Shown: positions 1-8,783 of the stretch, piece after piece | How positions within the stretch are numbered: position 1 is the first letter of the stretch | Layout of the letters: the number at the start of each line of letters is the position of its first letter | Assembly (NCBI GenBank): GCA_025210475.1 | Contig: JAOARW010000080.1 | Span: 1-64,000, forward strand | Direction: 5' to 3' | DNA length: 64,000 bases | DNA from: Carboxylicivirga sp. | Lineage (GTDB): Bacteria > Bacteroidota > Bacteroidia > Bacteroidales > Marinilabiliaceae | Made by a program: the position numbers and the translations under genes | Notes under the pieces: model-generated | Told to the model about the DNA's origin: nothing | Seen by the model: the letters and a program-made list of their open reading frames with translations, nothing else | Databases searched by the model: none

Positions 1-211
1 GCTGTGCCTTTCATGTGAACCATCGTTCTCAAAAGCGGGTGCAAAATAACGGTGTTTTTTCCGCATCTCCAAATCTTATTTGATGTTTTTTGAAAGATAA
101 TTGTAAGTATGAGGACTTAGCGATTGATTTGGTGCGGGTTGCACTAGAAATATTTTTTTCTGAGATTTCAATCGAGATAAGATGGTATATGAAATATGAC
201 ACGAATAATAT

Positions 212-233
212 AAAAAAGGCTCCCGAAGGAGCC
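212..233 (-). terminator. Rho-independent terminator of the sigma/anti-sigma/lipoprotein operon
   Basis: A perfect 6-bp stem (GGCTCC/GGAGCC) with a CGAA tetraloop is followed, on the minus strand, by six T residues. It lies 35 bp past the stop codon of the lipoprotein gene and fits the end of that minus-strand operon. The rest of bases 1-267 shows no convincing gene. Confidence 0.8.
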
Positions 234-267
234 ATATTGATGTCATCCTTTAAATATCCTTACTAAT

Positions 268-1305
268 TCAATTCGTATTTCTTTGCCTATAAAAGTAGAC
301 TACAAAAGTCCCGACAAATAAAACAGTCAATATAATTGCCCAATAATTAGTGGTTCTATATTTCACAAACAATCTAAAGTCTTTATATAAAAAGCGTCCC
401 CTATTAAATTGCCACTTCGTTATATTCTCATCAACAATTTCAGCATTGGTTGAATACAATAAACCTGGAACATCTACTACTACTTTATAATTATGCTCAT
501 CCAATAATATCAGATCATTGTCAATTTGTGATTCAAAATCATTTAAATACCCTTGTTCATATGCTACAGCTGGCCATGATAAATCCAAATAAACTTGCAA
601 TTCGGATCCTAAATTAGCAACATCTATACCATCATCTCCATACGAATCAAACAATTGCATTACTTTAACAGAATCCTGACGATCCAAAAGTTCGATCCCT
701 TTACCCACTGCATATTGATTGAGCAGTCGTATATATTCAACGGCACAAGAGGTAATTATGAACTTATAATAACGCTCTTCACCCTCGGTATCCAAGGCAT
801 TAATCTCCTCTTTTGTCATTGAATTTATAACCGTTGTGTCATTTTCGAAAAAATACGCTAGTTCCTGATCATTTAAAAATTCATTAACATCTAAATGTCG
901 ATAAGGGAAACGTTGATGGAAAGTTTCTCCATAATCATGAAAAGTAAAGAACCAACGAAAACTCTTATTGTAATCGACCAATATATTATCGAAATGGGTT
1001 GAATCCTTATTTATATATAAGTCTTGATTTTGATTTTCTGCCGAAAGAAATGTCTTCTCAGCAATTGCTAAATGAAGAGTATCTCCATCTTCCTTATCTA
1101 CTTCAATGCCATAAGACATCTTCCATCCTTTTGATGTATCGAAAGAAAATGGCTTTCCGTAAATTGAAGTAGAATCACCAACTGCCACAATTTTCTTATC
1201 AACAGATCCATCATCATTGATCTTTGTATAGTATCGATACTCCAATGAACCACCACATGCTCCCAGCAAGAGTAGTATCAGAAGATATAAAGCTTTTGAT
1301 TTCAT
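268..1305 (-). CDS. Lipoprotein with a C-terminal membrane helix, function unknown
   Basis: The 345-residue product starts with a lipoprotein signal peptide (lipobox LGAC, lipidated Cys17). It ends in a hydrophobic helix at about 322-340 followed by a basic RQR tail. The roughly 300 residues between are acidic and beta-rich, and I do not recognise a domain. A lipid anchor at one end and a membrane helix at the other is the layout of a protein fixed at both ends in the periplasm. It is the last gene of an operon with an ECF sigma factor and a membrane anti-sigma-like protein (27-bp gap), so it may be a sensor or effector of that pathway. That role is inferred from position only. Confidence 0.7.
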   Translation of the reverse strand: MKSKALYLLILLLLGACGGSLEYRYYTKINDDGSVDKKIVAVGDSTSIYGKPFSFDTSKGWKMSYGIEVDKEDGDTLHLAIAEKTFLSAENQNQDLYINKDSTHFDNILVDYNKSFRWFFTFHDYGETFHQRFPYRHLDVNEFLNDQELAYFFENDTTVINSMTKEEINALDTEGEERYYKFIITSCAVEYIRLLNQYAVGKGIELLDRQDSVKVMQLFDSYGDDGIDVANLGSELQVYLDLSWPAVAYEQGYLNDFESQIDNDLILLDEHNYKVVVDVPGLLYSTNAEIVDENITKWQFNRGRFLYKDFRLFVKYRTTNYWAIILTVLFVGTFVVYFYRQRNTN

Positions 1306-1332
1306 AAGTTTGAGTTTTCTTATTGAATTGCA

Positions 1333-1884
1333 CTAATCAATTAACCAGTCACAAACCTGATAATCCCGCCTCAGCTCCCATGCAGATAACTCAATAGCTT
1401 CACCCGATTTGTATTTATAATATTGGCCTGGACTAATATCTTTTAGAACAAGAATTAATTTCTGAAGTTGATCATACAATTCCCGATCAACCCGACTTAA
1501 CAGATCAACATTATTCTTCTCCAAAATAATCTTATTATCAGATACATTTATCAACCGAGTCCTTACCAATTCAGCCATCATCCATCGAATTGATTGTTTA
1601 CACTGCCACTGTGCCTTTGGTAAGTCTGGTAATTCACCAGTTTTACCTTGCAATTGCAACCGGGAATTATATGTACTAACTTCCAGCCATGCATAGGATG
1701 AAATACTAATCAGTATAACAATACTTGCCGCTAAATTTATCAAATACCGTAATTTGGCTTTTTTCTTACTTCCTTCTTCAATACGCCCCATAACGCAATT
1801 GGCAAAGTGCTTTTTATCTTGCAATTGAGGAGGATTAGCTTTTACCCGATCTCGAAACTGTTTATAAATATCCTCTTCCATCAT
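1333..1884 (-). CDS. Probable membrane anti-sigma factor
   Basis: The 183-residue protein has an acidic/basic cytoplasmic N-terminus of about 45 residues, one membrane helix at about 46-66 and a periplasmic C-terminal part of about 115 residues. Its start codon overlaps the stop of the upstream sigma factor gene (ATGA, 1881-1884), the usual translational coupling of ECF sigma factors to their anti-sigma factors. No HxxxCxxC zinc motif is seen, so it is not a classical ZAS protein. The function is inferred from topology and coupling; the sequence itself is not diagnostic. Confidence 0.65.
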   Translation of the reverse strand: MMEEDIYKQFRDRVKANPPQLQDKKHFANCVMGRIEEGSKKKAKLRYLINLAASIVILISISSYAWLEVSTYNSRLQLQGKTGELPDLPKAQWQCKQSIRWMMAELVRTRLINVSDNKIILEKNNVDLLSRVDRELYDQLQKLILVLKDISPGQYYKYKSGEAIELSAWELRRDYQVCDWLID

Positions 1885-2429
1885 TCAACTATTAAGTGCT
1901 TTTTTAATCTTTTCCTGATTTTCTGGCGCGCCACATACAAATTGTCTTTTATCTTCTTTTCGGAATAACCAGTAATTTGAACAACTTCCTGCACGTTTAA
2001 ATCTTCAAAATCCCTTAATATCAAAACCATCCTCTGAACTTCTGATAAATCAACTGTTGCACGTTCAATCAAATTTAACATATCCTTATTGGCAAGCCTC
2101 TGCTCAGTGTTACATATATCGGCAATCGACTCATCAACATTAACTTTTACTTCCCTCCGTGTTTTTCTATATACATCGATCGCTTTTCTTGTTGCAATTG
2201 TGTATAACCAGGTGGAGAATTTTGCTTTGTTTTCATCAAAATACTTTAACCTCTGCCAAGCCTGGATAAAAACTTCTTGAGCAACATCCTCAACTTCAGC
2301 TTCATTATTTACAATACGAAATACAATAGAGTATATGTATTCAGAATAGTTTAAAACTATCTGACCGAAGGCACTCCGATCTCCTTTTTTTGATTTCTGT
2401 ATCAAATATAGCTCCTCGAACTCTGACAT
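1881..2429 (-). CDS. ECF-type RNA polymerase sigma factor
   Basis: This 182-residue protein has the two-domain layout of extracytoplasmic-function sigma factors. Region 2 (about 20-95) contains the core-binding and -10 recognition helix with the typical DVAQEVFIQAW and FSTWLYTIA signatures. Region 4 (about 125-178) carries the helix-turn-helix around VQEVVQITGYSEKKIKDNL. It is first in an operon with the overlapping anti-sigma-like gene and a lipoprotein. A near-consensus -7 box lies 28 bp upstream. Confidence 0.92.
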   Translation of the reverse strand: MSEFEELYLIQKSKKGDRSAFGQIVLNYSEYIYSIVFRIVNNEAEVEDVAQEVFIQAWQRLKYFDENKAKFSTWLYTIATRKAIDVYRKTRREVKVNVDESIADICNTEQRLANKDMLNLIERATVDLSEVQRMVLILRDFEDLNVQEVVQITGYSEKKIKDNLYVARQKIRKRLKKHLIVE

Positions 2430-2456
2430 ATATTTCGCATTTTAACAATGATACGC

Positions 2457-2489
2457 TAAAGGTATAAAATGGTCGAAAAATCTTACCAA
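2457..2489 (-). promoter_or_regulatory. Probable Bacteroidota-type promoter of the ECF sigma operon
   Basis: Read on the minus strand, TACCTTTA (2464-2457) matches 7 of 8 positions of the -7 element TAnnTTTG. A TTG (2489-2487) stands 22 bp further upstream, in place of the -33 element. The predicted start would give a leader of about 20 nt before the ATG at 2429. Confidence 0.45.
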
Positions 2490-2522
2490 ATTAAATACAA
2501 TGGCCAATTCAATATCAAATAC

Positions 2523-2536
2523 GTACGTTTTCGTAC
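2523..2536. promoter_or_regulatory. Palindromic GTACG-N4-CGTAC site, probable enhancer for an NtrC-type regulator
   Basis: The 14-bp perfect palindrome GTACGTTTTCGTAC is centred about 175 bp upstream of the -24 box of the sigma-54-type promoter at 2703-2720. The same pattern (GTACG-N4-CGAAC) recurs at 60608-60621, 60629-60642 and 60899-60912 next to an NtrC-type regulator gene. A second dyad, TACACT-N6-AGTGTA (2534-2551), overlaps its right side. Confidence 0.6.
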
Positions 2537-2702
2537 ACTACGAACAGTGTAACCAACAACCAACATCAATCGTCCTATTTACAAAGCCTGACATAAATCA
2601 GGTGTTCGATAATGAACAGAAATTAGAAAATTAACCAACTATGATTGAATTGTTTAAAACAAAATAAATCGTAAACATCTGTATTTCTGACTCTTTCTAA
2701 TT

Positions 2703-2720
2703 TCGGTATAAGGATTGCAT
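2703..2720 (+). promoter_or_regulatory. Sigma-54 (-24/-12) promoter of the MacAB-TolC-like operon
   Basis: The sequence CGGTATAAGGATTGCAT has the invariant GG (2705-2706) and GC (2717-2718) separated by exactly 10 bp, with TTGCA at the -12 side as in the consensus TGGYAYRN4TTGCW. Transcription would start near 2730, leaving about 37 nt before the ATG at 2767. Such promoters need an AAA+ activator bound upstream; the palindrome at 2523-2536 is at a suitable distance. Confidence 0.65.
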
Positions 2721-2766
2721 AAAGGAATATTACCCATGAAATTCGATTTATTCTAAGGAAAAAAAT

Positions 2767-3513
2767 ATGAGCCAAAGCATTATTCGCGTGAATCAACTTC
2801 ACAAATCGTATGTAACCGGAAGCAACTCGTTACACGTCCTTAAAGGACTGGACATAGATATCCAACAAGGTGAGATGGTCTCCATTATGGGTTCATCTGG
2901 ATCGGGAAAATCAACACTACTAAATATTCTAGGTATATTGGATAATTACGATGCCGGAGAATATTATCTGAACGACATTCTTATTCAAAGAATGAATGAG
3001 CGGAAAGCAGCAGCATTTCGAAATAAATATATTGGATTTATCTTCCAATCATTTAATCTTATTTCTTTTAAAAATGCAATGGAAAATGTAGCTCTCCCGC
3101 TGTATTACCAGGGAGTAAGCCGTAAAAAAAGAAATGCAAAAGCACTGGAACTACTTGATCGTTTAGGGTTAAAAGAATGGTGGAATCACCTGCCAAGTGA
3201 ATTATCTGGTGGGCAAAAACAACGGATTGCCATTGCCCGTTCGCTTATCTCAGAACCTAAAGTCATTCTGGCAGATGAACCCACCGGAGCTTTGGATACC
3301 CAAACATCCTACGAGGTAATGGACATCCTGAAAGAAGTTAATGCTTCGGGCATTACTGTTATTATTGTGACCCACGAGAACGATATCGCGGATATGACAC
3401 AAAGAATTATTCGCCTTAAAGATGGTATTATTGAGTCCAATCACACAGTAAACCAAAACCCTTCAGGTAACGGACAAGAAATCTTCACTCAACAAAAGTC
3501 CTTATTGTCATGA
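2767..3513 (+). CDS. MacB/LolD-type ABC transporter ATP-binding protein
   Basis: The 248-residue ATPase has Walker A GSSGSGKST (42-50), the Q-loop (Gln94), signature LSGGQ (146-150), Walker B VILADE (166-171) and the switch histidine (His203). These belong to the MacB/LolD/FtsE branch, whose members power mechanotransmission machines and not classical importers. It opens an operon with two permeases, an adaptor and a TolC, so it should drive export of a periplasmic or membrane substrate across the outer membrane. Its stop overlaps the next start (ATGA at 3510-3513). The substrate cannot be told from sequence. Confidence 0.9.
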   Translation: MSQSIIRVNQLHKSYVTGSNSLHVLKGLDIDIQQGEMVSIMGSSGSGKSTLLNILGILDNYDAGEYYLNDILIQRMNERKAAAFRNKYIGFIFQSFNLISFKNAMENVALPLYYQGVSRKKRNAKALELLDRLGLKEWWNHLPSELSGGQKQRIAIARSLISEPKVILADEPTGALDTQTSYEVMDILKEVNASGITVIIVTHENDIADMTQRIIRLKDGIIESNHTVNQNPSGNGQEIFTQQKSLLS

Positions 3514-4766
3514 TCGATTATTTTCAGGAAATAATATCTACGCTCAGGCAAAATAAATTAAGGGCGATCATGACCGGATTTAGTGTCGCCTGGGGTATCT
3601 TAATGTTAATCATTCTTTTGGGCTCGGGTAAAGGCCTGCAAAATGGGATGGAGTTCAATTTTAAAGGTACTTCAAAAAATGCCTTATGGATTTGGAGTCG
3701 ACGCACACAAGTAGCACACGATGGCTTAAAAGCTGGTCGGCGAATTAATTTTACCGTTGCCGATGGCGAGATGCTACAACGTAAGTTTGAAGATGACATG
3801 GATAATTTCTCTGGTCGTTTTCAACTATGGGGTAATTTTCCGGTAACCTATCAAAACGAATATGGCGATTTTAGAATTGAAGGCATCATGCCAGAGTTTA
3901 AAAAGATTCAGCTGGTAGATATGATTCAAGGTCGTTACATTAATGAACTTGATATAAAACAATACCGCAAATCTGTCATCATTTCCGAGGCTGTAAAAAA
4001 ACATCTGTTTAAAGATGAAGAAGTTGATGCCATGGGTAAATACATTCGCATTAGCGGTGTACCATTTATGGTTGTTGGTATCTTTCAGGATCCTGAGGAC
4101 AAGGATCGGAAGCAACTATACATGCCATTAACAACAACTCAACGGGTATTTAATGGAAATAACCGCCTCACAGAAATGGCCATTGCAACCAATGCAACAA
4201 CGGTTGCAGAGAACAAGCGCATTGAAGACGAAGTTCGTGATCTTTTAATAAAACGCCACCGGGTAGCTCCTGACGATAAACAAGCCATTGGCATTTGGAA
4301 TACACTTGAAAGCTTTAAACAGGCACAAGGCGTTTTTGCCGGTATTCGTTGGTTTGTTTGGGTGATAGGTGTGATGACCATTATAGCCGGAATTGTAGGT
4401 GTAAGTAATATCATGATTATTCTGGTCAAAGAGCGGACAAAAGAGATCGGCATTCGCAAAGCCATTGGTGCCAGCCCCTTTTCTATTATACGCCTGGTTC
4501 TATCTGAATCGGTGCTAATTACATCTCTGGCGGGATTTTTCGGACTGGTTCTTGGCATGGGAATTTTAGCACTTGCCTCAGCAGCCCTACGGCAAGTAGC
4601 GGTTGAAAATCAGGATATTCAAAGAGCATTTTTTGATCCTTCAGCCGATGTTGGAGTAGCCTTATGGGCATTAGGAATACTTATTATTGCCGGGTTAATT
4701 GCTGGCTTTATTCCTGCACGTAAAGCATCTGCCATTCGACCAATCGAAGCTTTACACGACGAATAA
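3510..4766 (+). CDS. MacB-like ABC transporter permease (first of two)
   Basis: The 418-residue permease has an N-terminal membrane helix (about 19-40), a large periplasmic MacB core domain (about 45-270) and three C-terminal FtsX-type helices. The conserved KERTKEIGIRKAIGA segment sits between the second and third helices and the protein ends in the usual PARKASAIRPIEAL. Family members form dimers that push periplasmic substrates into a TolC channel. It is translationally coupled to the ATPase and is followed 25 bp later by a paralogous permease, which suggests a heterodimer. Confidence 0.9.
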   Translation: MIDYFQEIISTLRQNKLRAIMTGFSVAWGILMLIILLGSGKGLQNGMEFNFKGTSKNALWIWSRRTQVAHDGLKAGRRINFTVADGEMLQRKFEDDMDNFSGRFQLWGNFPVTYQNEYGDFRIEGIMPEFKKIQLVDMIQGRYINELDIKQYRKSVIISEAVKKHLFKDEEVDAMGKYIRISGVPFMVVGIFQDPEDKDRKQLYMPLTTTQRVFNGNNRLTEMAIATNATTVAENKRIEDEVRDLLIKRHRVAPDDKQAIGIWNTLESFKQAQGVFAGIRWFVWVIGVMTIIAGIVGVSNIMIILVKERTKEIGIRKAIGASPFSIIRLVLSESVLITSLAGFFGLVLGMGILALASAALRQVAVENQDIQRAFFDPSADVGVALWALGILIIAGLIAGFIPARKASAIRPIEALHDE

Positions 4767-4791
4767 ATCTTTAACCCAAAAGTCAATAGCT

Positions 4792-6072
4792 ATGTTTGAT
4801 AAAGACAGGTGGCAAGAAATATTCAACGCCATCAGAAAAAATAAATTACGAAGCGTACTCACGGCATTTGGTGTTCTATGGGCTATCCTCATGTTGGTGG
4901 TCATGACAGGTGCCGGTAATGGCCTTAAAAACGGTGTCTACGAAGGTGTTAAAGATTTTGCTACCAACAGTGGCTTTATGTGGGCTGAGAACACCACGGT
5001 AGCTCATGAAGGTTTTAAACGTGGACGCCACTGGCAAATTACCAACGACGACATTGAAGCCATCAAAGATCAGGTGCCAGAAGTGGAAGTCATCTCACCC
5101 AGGTTAAATGGTTGGAATTTGAGAAGCGGCGAAAACATTGTGCGTGGTAAACGCTCTGGAGCCTTTAATGTGATGGGCGATTACCCCAGCTATCGCGATA
5201 TTGACCCATGTACAATGCCTTACGGTCGCTACATCAATGCCGAAGACATTAAACTAAAACGAAAGGTCTGCATTATAGGTGAGAAAGTGTACGAAGTTAT
5301 GTTTGACGAAGACGAAGATCCGGTAGGCCAATACATTCGCGTCAATGGCGTGTACTTTATGGTAGTGGGCGTCTTCCGTTCAAACAATCCACAAATAAAC
5401 ATCGGCAGCAATAAAAAGGAAACTGTGTACTTGCCTTTTACTGCCATGCAACAAACTTTTAACTATGGCGACCAGGTACATTATTTTGGTTTAGTTGCCA
5501 AAGAAGGCGTTGCGGTGGAAACCGTGGTAAATAAAATAAAGCCAATTCTCCAGAAAAACCATAAGCTGTCGCCAAAAGATGATGAGGCAATTGGTCAATT
5601 TAACCTCGAAAATCAGATCAAGATGATGCGTTACATCTTCTTGGGAATTGATATTGTTATCTGGATTGTAGGAATTGGAACCCTGATAGCAGGTGCTGTG
5701 GGCATTAGTAACATAATGTTGGTGGTGGTGAAAGAGCGAACTAAAGAAATTGGTATCCAACGAGCCATTGGTGCACGTCCGTCAATAATTGTCGGTCAAT
5801 TATTAACTGAATCTGTTTTTCTCACGACTATAGCAGGCTTTATTGGCCTGGCCTTTGGCACGATTCTCTTGTATGTGGTCGATATGGTTGTTGATGCTTC
5901 AAGAGCCGCCGGTAATGGTGAAGATGAAACATTCTTTCTTAACCCGGAAGTTGGGTTGCCATTGGCCATTGCAGCATTAGTCATGCTGATTCTTGTAGGA
6001 TTAGTTGCAGGCTTAATTCCTGCTTTAAAGGCCATTAAAATTAAACCAATAGAGGCACTTCGTCACGAATAA
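4792..6072 (+). CDS. MacB-like ABC transporter permease (second of two)
   Basis: A 426-residue paralogue of the preceding permease: N-terminal helix, periplasmic core domain, three C-terminal helices, KERTKEIGIQRAIGA motif and terminal KAIKIKPIEALRHE. I start it at ATG 4792 (MFDKDRW), which aligns with the N-terminus of the first permease. An in-frame upstream ATG at 4699 would place 31 unrelated residues inside the preceding gene. It probably pairs with the product of 3510-4766 and the single ATPase. Confidence 0.9.
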   Translation: MFDKDRWQEIFNAIRKNKLRSVLTAFGVLWAILMLVVMTGAGNGLKNGVYEGVKDFATNSGFMWAENTTVAHEGFKRGRHWQITNDDIEAIKDQVPEVEVISPRLNGWNLRSGENIVRGKRSGAFNVMGDYPSYRDIDPCTMPYGRYINAEDIKLKRKVCIIGEKVYEVMFDEDEDPVGQYIRVNGVYFMVVGVFRSNNPQINIGSNKKETVYLPFTAMQQTFNYGDQVHYFGLVAKEGVAVETVVNKIKPILQKNHKLSPKDDEAIGQFNLENQIKMMRYIFLGIDIVIWIVGIGTLIAGAVGISNIMLVVVKERTKEIGIQRAIGARPSIIVGQLLTESVFLTTIAGFIGLAFGTILLYVVDMVVDASRAAGNGEDETFFLNPEVGLPLAIAALVMLILVGLVAGLIPALKAIKIKPIEALRHE

Positions 6073-6113
6073 AAAAGAACAAACTAGAAACTAGAATATT
6101 AAAAGCTAAACTC

Positions 6114-7196
6114 ATGAAAAAGGTATTTAAAATATTATTAGGAGTCATTTTTATTGCATTAGTCGGATGGGTTGTATTTTACCTTTACAATCAGTCTAAG
6201 AAAGATCCTGTTGTTTACGAAACCGAAACAGCTGAAGTAACTGATATTATCAAAAAAACGGTTGCTACCGGATCTGTTGTTCCCCGCAAGGAAATTGAAA
6301 TAAAGCCACAGGAATCGGGCATTATTACACAGATTTTTGTTGAAGCCGGCGATGAAGTGCAAAAGGGCGATTTAATTGCCAAGGTGCAGATTATTCCGGA
6401 AATGATTCAGGTGAATAATGCCGAAGCACAACTTAAGCGAGCAGAAATCAGTTTTAAAAATGCCAAAGTGGAATTTAATCGTAAGAAAGAATTATTTGAT
6501 ACCGGTGTTATTCCCGAATCAGAATTCCTTGAAGAACAACTACGATACGAAACCGCTGAAGCTGATAAGTTAGCCGCCGAAAACAACCTGCAACTGATTA
6601 AAGAAGGTGTTACCAGCAACTCAAAAAATCAAACCAATACATTGATTCGCTCTACCATAACAGGTATGGTATTGGACGTGCCAATTAAAGAAGGCAACTC
6701 GGTTATTAAGAGTAACACTTTTAACGATGGAACCACCATTGCTGTTGTGGCCGACATGGGTAAAATGGTTTTCGAAGGTAAAGTTGATGAAACTGAAGTT
6801 GGCAAAATCAAGCAAGGAATGGCCTTATTACTATCGATTGGTGCAATTGAAGATGAAAAATACGATGCCTTTCTGGAATCTATCGCTCCTAAAGGAGTTG
6901 AAGAAAACGGTGCTATTCAGTTCGAAATTAAGGCCGCTGTAAAACTTAAGGAAGGTCAGTTTATACGCGCTGGATACAGCGCAACGGCCGATATTGTACT
7001 TGATCGTAGAGACAGTGTACTGGCCATTAAAGAGAAGCTGATTACCTTCAGTAACGATTCGGCTTTCATCGAAATTCAAACCGGAGAGCAGACTTTTGAA
7101 AAGCGTCTGATTACAACAGGATTATCCGACGGCATCAAGATTGAAGTGAAAGAAGGCATTAGTGAAGAAGATAAAATTAAGATTCCCAAAAGTTAA
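6114..7196 (+). CDS. Periplasmic adaptor (HlyD/MacA family) of the export operon
   Basis: The 360-residue protein has one N-terminal membrane anchor (about 5-25). Then come a split biotinyl-lipoyl domain (about 55-85 and 180-215) around an alpha-helical hairpin rich in Glu, Lys and Ala (about 95-165), and beta-barrel and membrane-proximal domains. Adaptors of this family bridge the MacB-type permease and TolC. Position between the permeases and tolC supports the assignment. Confidence 0.88.
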   Translation: MKKVFKILLGVIFIALVGWVVFYLYNQSKKDPVVYETETAEVTDIIKKTVATGSVVPRKEIEIKPQESGIITQIFVEAGDEVQKGDLIAKVQIIPEMIQVNNAEAQLKRAEISFKNAKVEFNRKKELFDTGVIPESEFLEEQLRYETAEADKLAAENNLQLIKEGVTSNSKNQTNTLIRSTITGMVLDVPIKEGNSVIKSNTFNDGTTIAVVADMGKMVFEGKVDETEVGKIKQGMALLLSIGAIEDEKYDAFLESIAPKGVEENGAIQFEIKAAVKLKEGQFIRAGYSATADIVLDRRDSVLAIKEKLITFSNDSAFIEIQTGEQTFEKRLITTGLSDGIKIEVKEGISEEDKIKIPKS

Positions 7197-7279
7197 TTGA
7201 ATAATATTTGATACTTTTATTTAGTCAAAATAACCGGAAGAGAAATAATTTAGGATCACACCCTAAAAAAGCAATACCT

Positions 7280-8635
7280 ATGATACGTAAATCTTTTATT
7301 GCACTTGCAAGCTTATTCATTGCTTTACCAGCATTAATGGCACAAGATCCAGTAGAATTACCGGCAAGTGAAAACAAAAAACAATGGTCGCTTGAAGAGT
7401 GTATTAACTATGCTCATGAGAATAACATTACTATTCAGCGACAAACTGTTAATACAGAGTACCAAGAAAATTTATTAAAGCAAAGTAAACGAAATCAACT
7501 GCCAGACCTGAATGCCTCTGTTGGTGCTCAATATAATTCTGGATTTAATTGGACAGAAAATGGAGGTGCTACTTCTTTTGATAGTCAAAGATATAATTCA
7601 TCTTTTAGTAGTAATGTTTCGGTATTTGAAGGTCTAAATAAACGAAATACGATTAAGCGTAATCATTCTAATTTATTAGCAGCATTTGAAGATATGGAAA
7701 AAGCCAAAAATGATATTGGCTTACAAATCACAGGTTTTTATCTCCAAGTGCTTTTCAATAAAGAATTACTTAGTGTGGCAAAAGAACAATATAGTACAAG
7801 CCAACTTCAAGTTGAACGTACCAAAAAGCTTGTTGATGCCGGTAGTCAAGCAATGGGTAGTTATTTAGAAATAAAATCGCAAGCGGCTAAAGAAGCACTA
7901 AACGTTACCCAACAAGAAAATGCATTAGCAATGTCCTTACTTAATCTCGCTCAGTTACTTGACTTAGAGCGACCAATTGAGTTCGACATACAAATACCTC
8001 AAATACCGGAGTTAAACACATTTACTCCTGATCATCCTACTAATGTTTATAATACCGCTTTAGATATTATGCCTGAGATTAAAAGTGCGAACCATATGGT
8101 ATCTAGCTCTGAATACGATTTAAAAATTGCTAAAAGTTTTATTTACCCAAGTTTGAGCATTGGTGCTAATTATGGAACAAGTGCTTATTTTCTTGAAGGT
8201 GCAAACAATGGTTCGTTTGGAGATCAATGGAAAGATAATCGAGGTGGCGGCATTGGTGCTACACTACGTATCCCAATTTTCAACAAACTACAGGCTCGAA
8301 ACGGAGTTGCCAACGCCAAATTAAGTGTAATAGACGCACAATTTAAATTAAAACAAGAAAAACTAAATCTACGCAAAAGTATTCAGCAAGCCTATGCCGA
8401 TGCAATGGCTGCTTACAACAAATATTTATCCAGTGAAGAAGCTGTTAATTCTTTTGCTGAATCTTTCCGATATACCGAGAAGAAATTTAACGTAGGATTA
8501 GTTAACTCGGTTGATTACAATGTTGCTAAAACGGATTTCACCCGTGCTCAATCTGACTTATTACAAGCTAAATATGAGTACATACTAAGAACCAAAATCC
8601 TCGACTTTTACAAAGGAATTCCAATTGAACTGTAG
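7280..8635 (+). CDS. TolC-family outer-membrane efflux protein
   Basis: The 451-residue precursor has a clear signal peptide (MIRKSFIALASLFIALPALMAQ). The mature part shows the two-fold TolC repeat of long helices and short beta strands: the WSLEECINYAHENN opening, GLNKRN and RNGVANAKL turns, and two coiled-coil-forming stretches. ATG 7280 is chosen because it places the signal peptide at the N-terminus; an upstream ATG (7208) would add 24 polar residues. A strong terminator (8667-8702) follows, closing the operon. Confidence 0.9.
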   Translation: MIRKSFIALASLFIALPALMAQDPVELPASENKKQWSLEECINYAHENNITIQRQTVNTEYQENLLKQSKRNQLPDLNASVGAQYNSGFNWTENGGATSFDSQRYNSSFSSNVSVFEGLNKRNTIKRNHSNLLAAFEDMEKAKNDIGLQITGFYLQVLFNKELLSVAKEQYSTSQLQVERTKKLVDAGSQAMGSYLEIKSQAAKEALNVTQQENALAMSLLNLAQLLDLERPIEFDIQIPQIPELNTFTPDHPTNVYNTALDIMPEIKSANHMVSSSEYDLKIAKSFIYPSLSIGANYGTSAYFLEGANNGSFGDQWKDNRGGGIGATLRIPIFNKLQARNGVANAKLSVIDAQFKLKQEKLNLRKSIQQAYADAMAAYNKYLSSEEAVNSFAESFRYTEKKFNVGLVNSVDYNVAKTDFTRAQSDLLQAKYEYILRTKILDFYKGIPIEL

Positions 8636-8666
8636 ATTCATAATACCCTTATTTACCCTTTAATTG

Positions 8667-8702
8667 ATACCGGATAATGCTCGTCATTATCCGGTATTTT
8701 TT
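8667..8702 (+). terminator. Strong rho-independent terminator after tolC
   Basis: Perfect 13-bp arms ATACCGGATAATG (8667-8679) and CATTATCCGGTAT (8685-8697) enclose a 5-nt loop and run into T residues. It separates the five-gene export operon from the second adaptor gene at 8784. Confidence 0.92.
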
Positions 8703-8783
8703 AATATCTGAAAAAATCTTCTTCCTGTATCTTACATGCTATCAAACTTATTTATAAATTAGCCTTAATAAATTACTGAATCT

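Noticed and set aside
29-235. 68-codon open frame on the minus strand at the window start
   Set aside because: It has no recognisable domain and spans the terminator stem at 212-233, so it is most likely a chance frame.
3510-6072. Two permease genes as a frameshifted or recent duplicate pair
   Set aside because: Both are full length with all motifs and have diverged well, so they look like functional paralogues and not a broken gene.
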